DNA of 11,425 bases from CAZHFW01 sp964531675 (lineage in GTDB: Bacteria > Planctomycetota > Phycisphaerae > Phycisphaerales > UBA1924): the NCBI GenBank assembly GCA_964531675.1, contig CAZHFW010000064.1, forward strand, positions 1 to 11,425, written 5' to 3'. Shown piece by piece: positions 7,364 to 11,425 of the stretch (positions are counted from its first letter, which is position 1; every line of letters starts with the position of its first letter). The notes beneath the pieces were generated by a model that saw only the letters and a program-made list of their open reading frames with translations, had not been told where the DNA came from and did no database searches. A program made the translations under genes and the position numbers.

Positions 7364-8287
7364 ATGGACGAGTCGGGGGAACAGGTTCCACAGGCTGGTC
7401 TGGCCGCTGAAGACGCGGTGGAGCGCGTGCATTACGCGGAGGGGACGCGCGAGGAGTACAAGTCGGCGCTGATCGGCTTTGCGCCGCAACTGACGGCGTG
7501 GATGGTGATGAGCATGTTCTTCGTGCCGACGGTGCTCCTGGTGACGGCGTCGGCGTGGATCCTGGCGCGCTTCGGGCGGGTCGGGTTGGTGGCGTTTCTG
7601 AGTTGTGTGGCGGTGCTGACGCTGGTGAGCTTCGGCGGGCGTTTCTGGCGGGCGACCCGGCGCGCGTATGACGAGAGCATGGAGTTGACCAAACTGCCCA
7701 TGACCGCCGATGGAGCGGGGCGTGTGCGGTGCTTGGGCACGCAGGCGCGGGTCAAGCGGCTCGGGCCTGTTCCGACCGAACCCTTCGAGCCTGTGATCGT
7801 GCGCGTGGTCGTTGCGTCCAGTCCTTCCAAGGCGTTCATCTGGACGTGGGTGGTTGGTGGAGTCCTCGCGCTGGCGGGCGCGCTGATGGTGCTGCGCTAC
7901 GGGCTCCCGGGGTTCGGGGGCGCGGGCAATCCGGTGATGTCGTTCATGTACTTTCACATCGCGTTCGGCGCGTCCGCGGGCGCGTTGATCGCGACGTTCG
8001 TGTTTCCGACGTATCTGCGCATTACGCCCGGAAGGCTCGACGTTTTTCAGTTTCCGGCGCTGGGGATCGGCCAGCCACGGGTGCGCACGCACGATCTTCG
8101 GAAGCCCGAGGTCACGGTGCTTCTGAATCAGTCCACGTTGATTCTGAAGTCGTCCGAGGATCAGGGCACGAGCTTTGTCACGTACGCGACGTCGCTTGAT
8201 CGTCTGGGGACATCGCGGGCGATCCTGGCGGCGGCGATCAGTCCGCACCCGACGCCTCCTCTGTCGGAACGCGAACTGCTTGATTGA
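7364..8287 (+). CDS. Four-helix membrane protein with PH-like C-terminal domain
   Basis: 307 aa, not recognised as a named family. Four hydrophobic segments are visible: about 43-66, 70-91, 158-178 and 194-215. The basic stretch RFWRATRRAYDES after segment 2 suggests a cytoplasmic loop (92-157), giving a cytoplasmic N-terminus, loop and tail. The loop holds a beta-rich stretch (about 118-152). After segment 4, YLRITPGRLDVFQF opens a beta-rich region (216-290) that resembles the bacterial PH-like domains of small membrane proteins; this is a weak fold-level resemblance. Start ATG 7364 is chosen over the in-frame ATG 7310 because GGAGGGG lies 4-10 nt upstream, and the extra 18 residues of the longer form look like translated leader. 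It is transcribed alone, divergent from gyrB, and ends at a strong terminator. A role in the cell envelope is a guess. Confidence 0.8.
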   Translation: MDESGEQVPQAGLAAEDAVERVHYAEGTREEYKSALIGFAPQLTAWMVMSMFFVPTVLLVTASAWILARFGRVGLVAFLSCVAVLTLVSFGGRFWRATRRAYDESMELTKLPMTADGAGRVRCLGTQARVKRLGPVPTEPFEPVIVRVVVASSPSKAFIWTWVVGGVLALAGALMVLRYGLPGFGGAGNPVMSFMYFHIAFGASAGALIATFVFPTYLRITPGRLDVFQFPALGIGQPRVRTHDLRKPEVTVLLNQSTLILKSSEDQGTSFVTYATSLDRLGTSRAILAAAISPHPTPPLSERELLD

Positions 8288-8303
8288 GGTCAAAAAAGAA
8301 AAG

Positions 8304-8335
8304 AGCCCACGGCGGATCGCCGTGGGCTTCTCTTT
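8304..8335. terminator. Bidirectional Rho-independent terminator
   Basis: A perfect 11-bp stem (8304-8314 with 8318-8328, core GCCCACGGCG) closes a 3-nt GAT loop. The plus strand continues TCTCTTT, and on the minus strand the stem is followed by CTTTTCTTTTTTG. It lies 17 bp past the stop of the membrane gene and 34 bp past the stop of the convergent L,D-transpeptidase gene, so it serves both. Confidence 0.9.
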
Positions 8336-8368
8336 GAGGTTGATTCGTGAGCTTTGGGGCTCGGGAGA

Positions 8369-9691
8369 TCAGGGGACGATCTTGACGACGCTGACCTGCT
8401 CTTCGAGCATTTCGTAGACGAGGGCGATGTCATCGTCGCCCATGCGGACGCAGCCCATGGAGCGCTGCTGGCCGATGGAGGCGGGGTCGATGGTGCCGTG
8501 GAGGCCGTAGCCCGTGAGCGGGGCGCTGTCGCCGACGCCTTCGAGGCCGAGCCAGTGCTCGCCGATGGGGTTAGCGGGGTCGTCCTTGTCGAACTTCTGG
8601 CCGGTGCGGGGGTTAACCCAGTGGGGGTTGACGAGCTTGGAGCCCTTGCGGATGACAAAGTTGCCGACGGGGGTGGAGTTGCCTTCGCCAAGGCCGACCT
8701 TGCACGAGTGGATGAAGAGCCAGTTGGCGGGATCGTCGGGCGGGCCCTGGAAGATATCGATGCGGTAGTCGGACTTGTGGACGATGGCGTGGAAGGGGCC
8801 GCGGACGAGCTTGAGCTTCTGGCCGACGCGGAGGGTCTTGGGATCGGCCTTGTTGATGCGCTGGATGAAGCGCCAGTCGACCGCGAGGTCGCGCTTCTTG
8901 GCGATCTTCACGAGGCTGTCGCCGCTGGCGACGGTGTAGGGCTCGCAGAGCGGATCGCCCGGGGTGATGCGGCTGGAGAAGACCAGGTTCTTGTTGAGCT
9001 CCTCGAGCTTGGCGCGGAGGGCGGCCTGATCGGTCGGGGCGGCGGTGTGGTAGGCCTTGCTGAGAAGCACGCGGGCCTGGACCGGATCGCTCGTCAGGCG
9101 GGCGTCACCCTGCGCGATCAGGCTGACGACGTCCGCGGTGGAGGCGGAGGGCGGGAGCTGGGTCTGCGGCGTGGATTCCGGAGCGTTGGGCGCGGACTGC
9201 GGCGCAGGAGCTGCGGTCTGCGGCGCGGGCTTGGCGGTCTTGCTCGGGTCCTCGACGATGAGCTTGGAGGGATCGTCGAGCTTGGGGCGGGTGGGATCGC
9301 CCGTGGGCTGAGGATCGGAGGACGCGGGCTGATTGGCCGGCGCGGCGGTCGGCTTGGTTGTGGGTTGGGCTGTGGGCTGGTTGCTCGGCGAGGCCTCGGG
9401 CTGGCCTCGGGAGTTGTCGAAGGTGAAGGTGGGGGTGGGCTCGGGTGCGCCGCCTCCGAGGCTGGCGGAGATGGGCGTGGCGGGGGCGACTTCCTGGCTC
9501 TGGCGTTCGGAGCGGGAGGGGAGGATGCGGACGATTCCCCATGCGGTTCCGATGATGATGAGGGAGCCGACGACCGCGACGATGGTCTTGGAGTGGTTGG
9601 TCGAGCGGGAGGTGTAGCCGGTGCCCTTCTCGCGGTAGACGTAGGCGCGGCCGAGTTCGCTGGTGCGGTCGCTTTGGGACGGGAGTGCCAT
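8369..9691 (-). CDS. Membrane-anchored LysM L,D-transpeptidase (YkuD family)
   Basis: 440 aa. The family forms 3-3 peptidoglycan cross-links or attaches proteins to peptidoglycan. One hydrophobic segment (36-56, TIVAVVGSLIIIGTAWGIV) after a basic N-terminus makes it a single-pass protein with its bulk in the periplasm. A long Pro/Thr/Ala/Gln-rich linker (about 68-182) follows, then a short helical stretch (185-235) resembling a single TPR-type hairpin. A LysM peptidoglycan-binding domain (about 250-297) contains YTVASGDSLVKIAKK. The YkuD catalytic domain (300-440) has H398-G-T, S411 and C414 in SMGCVRM, with R416, so the active site is complete. Start ATG 9691 is chosen for the AGGAC ribosome site 5-9 nt upstream and the immediate membrane anchor; the open frame extends to 10333 but that part overlaps the folate gene. 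It lies 100 bp after the cyclo-ligase gene. Confidence 0.93.
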   Translation of the reverse strand: MALPSQSDRTSELGRAYVYREKGTGYTSRSTNHSKTIVAVVGSLIIIGTAWGIVRILPSRSERQSQEVAPATPISASLGGGAPEPTPTFTFDNSRGQPEASPSNQPTAQPTTKPTAAPANQPASSDPQPTGDPTRPKLDDPSKLIVEDPSKTAKPAPQTAAPAPQSAPNAPESTPQTQLPPSASTADVVSLIAQGDARLTSDPVQARVLLSKAYHTAAPTDQAALRAKLEELNKNLVFSSRITPGDPLCEPYTVASGDSLVKIAKKRDLAVDWRFIQRINKADPKTLRVGQKLKLVRGPFHAIVHKSDYRIDIFQGPPDDPANWLFIHSCKVGLGEGNSTPVGNFVIRKGSKLVNPHWVNPRTGQKFDKDDPANPIGEHWLGLEGVGDSAPLTGYGLHGTIDPASIGQQRSMGCVRMGDDDIALVYEMLEEQVSVVKIVP

Positions 9692-9761
9692 CGAAGTCCT
9701 TTTCAGGTATCCAAGGTGCGTTTGGCGCGGCCCTGGTGGGTGATCGCGCGGTGGTCCGAAA

Positions 9762-9777
9762 GCCCGTTCCATCGGGC
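9762..9777 (-). terminator. Weak hairpin after the cyclo-ligase gene
   Basis: GCCCG/CGGGC stem with a 6-nt loop, 15 nt past the stop of the cyclo-ligase gene. It is followed on the minus strand by TTTCGG. It could be a weak terminator or processing site separating this gene from the L,D-transpeptidase gene downstream. The stem is short and the T tract poor. Confidence 0.3.
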
Positions 9778-9791
9778 ATTTGCGGGCAATT

Positions 9792-10382
9792 TCAGCAAAA
9801 GAATACGCCCCGCGGGGTGGCCAGCGCGTGGAGGCGGGCGTCGTGCGCCAGCATGGGGATTTCGGGCATGATCTGGGGTTCGAGGGCGACCGCGACGGTG
9901 CGGGCGTGCAGGTCTGGTTCGCGGAGGAAGCGGTCGTAGAACCCGCCGCCGCGGCCCAGGCGGCCGCCTTTGAGGTCGAAGGCCAGCCCGGGGACGACGA
10001 TGAGGTCGATGGCGTCCAAGGGGAGGTCGGGGGCGTGTTCGGGGGGGATGCGGATGCCGTAGCGCCCTTGAACGAGCGCGGGGCCGAGGTCCGCGACGAC
10101 TTTGGGGAGCAGGCGCTTGGCGGACCAGTCGATGGCGGGGATGGCGATGGTCTTGCCTTCGGTGATGGCGGCGGAGGCCAGGGGCGAGAGGTTGGGCTCG
10201 TGCTCCGCGGGCGCGTAGAGCAGGATGGTGGAGGCCTGGGCGAAGAGGCCAGTGTTGATGAGATTGGCGCAGGCCTGATTGGACTGCGTGACCAGGTCGG
10301 CTTGCGAGAGGTCGCGCAGGCGTGCGCGCACATCGGCGCGGAGCGATTCCTTGGCGGCGAGGATGTCGGCTTCAGGAGGCAT
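9792..10382 (-). CDS. fau: 5-formyltetrahydrofolate cyclo-ligase
   Basis: 196 aa, the normal size for the family. The enzyme converts 5-formyl-THF to 5,10-methenyl-THF with ATP, returning this storage form to the one-carbon pool. Visible family marks are K11 and R15 near the N-terminus (the usual K-x-x-x-R start), a substrate-binding stretch with RYGIRIPPE (107-115), and the strong signature from DLIVVPGLAFD to GRGGGFYDR (126-151), with G143/G145/G147 and Y149-D150. The C-terminus, LHALATPRGVFFC, resembles the usual 'D..ld.vvTe' region only loosely. Its ATG overlaps the rarA stop by 11 bp, which suggests co-transcription and translational coupling with rarA. The symbol follows the E. coli name (formerly ygfA). 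Confidence 0.94.
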   Translation of the reverse strand: MPPEADILAAKESLRADVRARLRDLSQADLVTQSNQACANLINTGLFAQASTILLYAPAEHEPNLSPLASAAITEGKTIAIPAIDWSAKRLLPKVVADLGPALVQGRYGIRIPPEHAPDLPLDAIDLIVVPGLAFDLKGGRLGRGGGFYDRFLREPDLHARTVAVALEPQIMPEIPMLAHDARLHALATPRGVFFC

Positions 10383-11425
10383 CGGGGGTCGCGGGTTTGT
10401 TCAGGGCTTCGGCGCGGCGGGTGCGGAGCAGCGCCAGCCGCTCGGCCATCTGCTTCTCGGCGCCCTGATCGGTGGGGCGGTAGTAGGACTTCTCAACGCC
10501 GAGATAGTCCTGGCCGCTGATGTTGTCCTTGGAGCCGTGCGAGTAGATGTACTTCTCTCCGGGCGCGGCGTTCTTGCGGAGGGCGGCGCCGTTGCCGAAG
10601 TGGCTCATGGGCGAGGTGTTGCCGTCGCGGAGGTAGATGGGGACCGGGAGTGTGCGGCCTTCGCGGACGTCGGCGATGGCTTCGTCGATCGCGACGTACG
10701 CGGCGTTGCTCTTGGGGGCCAGGGCCAGATAGGTGGCGCACTGCGCGAGGTTGATGCGGCACTCGGGCATGCCCACGCGTTCGACCATTTCCCAGGTGGC
10801 AGTGGCGATCATGATGCCGCGGGGGTCGGCGTTTCCCACGTCTTCGGAGGCGAGGATCGCGAGGCGGCGGGCGATGAAGCGGGGGTCTTCGCCGGCTTCG
10901 AGCATGCGCGCGATCCAGTAGACCGCCGCGTCGGGGTCGCCTCCCCGGACGCTTTTGATCATGGCGCTGATGGTGTCGTAGTGCTCGTCACCCGTGTGGT
11001 CGTAGACCGCGGCCTTCTGCTGGATGGACTCTTCGGCGTCGGCGCGGGTGATGTGGAGGGTGGAGGAAGTAGAGGGGGTAGACACAGGCAGGATGCCTGT
11101 GCCACTCGTTTGTGTAGAAGTCGCTTGAGTTGAGCTGGTCTGGGTAGAACTCGATTGGGTCGAGCGGGCGGAGAGGACCGCGACTTCGAGTGCGGTGAGG
11201 GCCCGGCGGGCGTCGCCATCGCATTTGACGGCCCAGACGTGGAAGGCGTCATCGTCGACGGTGAGGTCGAGCTTGCCGTAGCCGCGGTCTTGGTCGGTGA
11301 CGGCGCGACGGAGGAGGTTGACGATGTCATCCTCGCCGAGCGGCTCGAGTCGGAAGAGCGTGGAGCGGGAGACGAGCGCGCTGTTGACGGCAAAGAGCGG
11401 GTTCTCGGTGGTGGCGCCGATGAGC
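10372..11425 (-). CDS. rarA: RarA/MgsA replication-associated AAA+ ATPase, N-terminus beyond window
   Basis: 350 residues are visible; I estimate about 140 more, with Walker A and B, lie past the right edge. RarA (MgsA, related to eukaryotic WRNIP1) is a clamp-loader-like AAA+ ATPase acting at stalled replication forks. The window begins in the sensor-1 region LIGATTENPLFAVNSALVSR, whose last Arg is the expected arginine finger. Next come the lid with DGDARRALTALE, then the tetramerisation and C-terminal region: YDHTGDEHYDTISAMIKSVRG, DPDAAVYWIARML, LASEDVGNADPR and LALAPKSNAAYVAID. Between the lid and DAEESIQQKA lies an unusual Ser/Thr/Gln-rich insert of about 38 residues, coming from 15-bp repeats and a palindrome. 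The GTG at 11085 could be mistaken for a start, but the frame is open and clearly RarA upstream of it to the edge. Its stop overlaps the start of the folate gene by 11 bp. Confidence 0.95.
   Translation of the reverse strand, partial: LIGATTENPLFAVNSALVSRSTLFRLEPLGEDDIVNLLRRAVTDQDRGYGKLDLTVDDDAFHVWAVKCDGDARRALTALEVAVLSARSTQSSSTQTSSTQATSTQTSGTGILPVSTPSTSSTLHITRADAEESIQQKAAVYDHTGDEHYDTISAMIKSVRGGDPDAAVYWIARMLEAGEDPRFIARRLAILASEDVGNADPRGIMIATATWEMVERVGMPECRINLAQCATYLALAPKSNAAYVAIDEAIADVREGRTLPVPIYLRDGNTSPMSHFGNGAALRKNAAPGEKYIYSHGSKDNISGQDYLGVEKSYYRPTDQGAEKQMAERLALLRTRRAEALNKPATPDAS
11083..11103. repeat. REP-like palindrome inserted in frame in rarA
   Basis: CACAGGCA (11083-11090) and TGCCTGTG (11094-11101) form a perfect 8-bp inverted repeat around a GGA centre. 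With two more bases it spans 21 nt, exactly seven codons, read as GTGILPV in rarA. From memory, the same core and its translations (GTGILPV; RQDACAT on the other strand) recur as a dispersed repeat in planctomycete and some verrucomicrobial genomes. Only one copy is in this window. Confidence 0.6.
11104..11163 (-). repeat. Four degenerate 15-bp tandem repeats inside rarA
   Basis: On the minus strand four 15-bp units follow one another: TCGACCCAATCGAGT, TCTACCCAGACCAGC, TCAACTCAAGCGACT and TCTACACAAACGAGT. They encode STQSS, STQTS, STQAT and STQTS. The unit length is a multiple of three, so copy number can change without breaking the frame. They sit in the loop between the ATPase lid and the C-terminal region of RarA. 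Confidence 0.8.

Noticed and set aside
9692..10333. N-terminal extension of the L,D-transpeptidase to 654 aa
   Set aside because: The extension overlaps the cyclo-ligase gene in another frame and has shadow-like Pro/Ser/Arg composition. ATG 9691 has a good ribosome site and leads straight to the membrane anchor.
10372..11085. A separate 237-aa protein starting at GTG 11085
   Set aside because: The frame is open upstream to the window edge and encodes the RarA sensor-1 and lid motifs, so 11085 is an internal Val codon within the palindrome.
1..11425. CRISPR array, insertion sequence or toxin-antitoxin pair
   Set aside because: No spaced direct repeats, transposase motifs or paired small genes were found. 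The only tandem repeat is the degenerate coding one inside rarA.

Overview
The window is a GC-rich bacterial chromosome segment with housekeeping genes (tRNA-His, gyrB, rarA, a folate-salvage enzyme). The organism is probably a planctomycete, perhaps of the Phycisphaerae. This is inferred from the base composition, the mostly weak Shine-Dalgarno sites, the long Gram-negative-type GyrB and a palindrome reading GTGILPV inside rarA that I recall from planctomycete genomes. None of these is decisive alone.

Layout, left to right. The 3' part of a tRNA-His gene (+) runs off the left edge and is followed by a strong hairpin terminator. Three tandem paralogues on the minus strand (A 3940-2792, B 2628-1474, C 1336-170, in transcription order) have the same build: a short N-terminal helix, a PilZ domain with a complete c-di-GMP-binding signature, a response-regulator receiver domain, and a four-helix HPt-like domain. 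gyrB (6947-4185, minus) lies upstream of them. A 416-bp divergent intergenic region then separates gyrB from a plus-strand membrane protein with a PH-like tail (7364-8287). That gene converges, through a bidirectional terminator, on a minus-strand group: rarA (open at the right edge), a 5-formyltetrahydrofolate cyclo-ligase whose start overlaps the rarA stop, and a membrane-anchored LysM L,D-transpeptidase.

The part most worth attention is the PilZ-REC-HPt-like trio. All three keep the c-di-GMP motif, but their phosphorelay parts differ. C has a complete receiver pocket, B has lost one acidic residue, and A has Glu in place of the phosphorylated Asp. In all three the HPt-like domain lacks the phospho-accepting His (Gln, Arg, Arg) while keeping a nearly invariant motif around it. 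The set looks like a family of c-di-GMP-responsive adaptors with graded dependence on phosphorylation. That function is inference.

A second oddity is in rarA. Between its ATPase and C-terminal regions it carries four degenerate 15-bp repeats (Ser-Thr-Gln rich) followed by an in-frame 21-nt palindromic element. Everything else reads as ordinary core genome.
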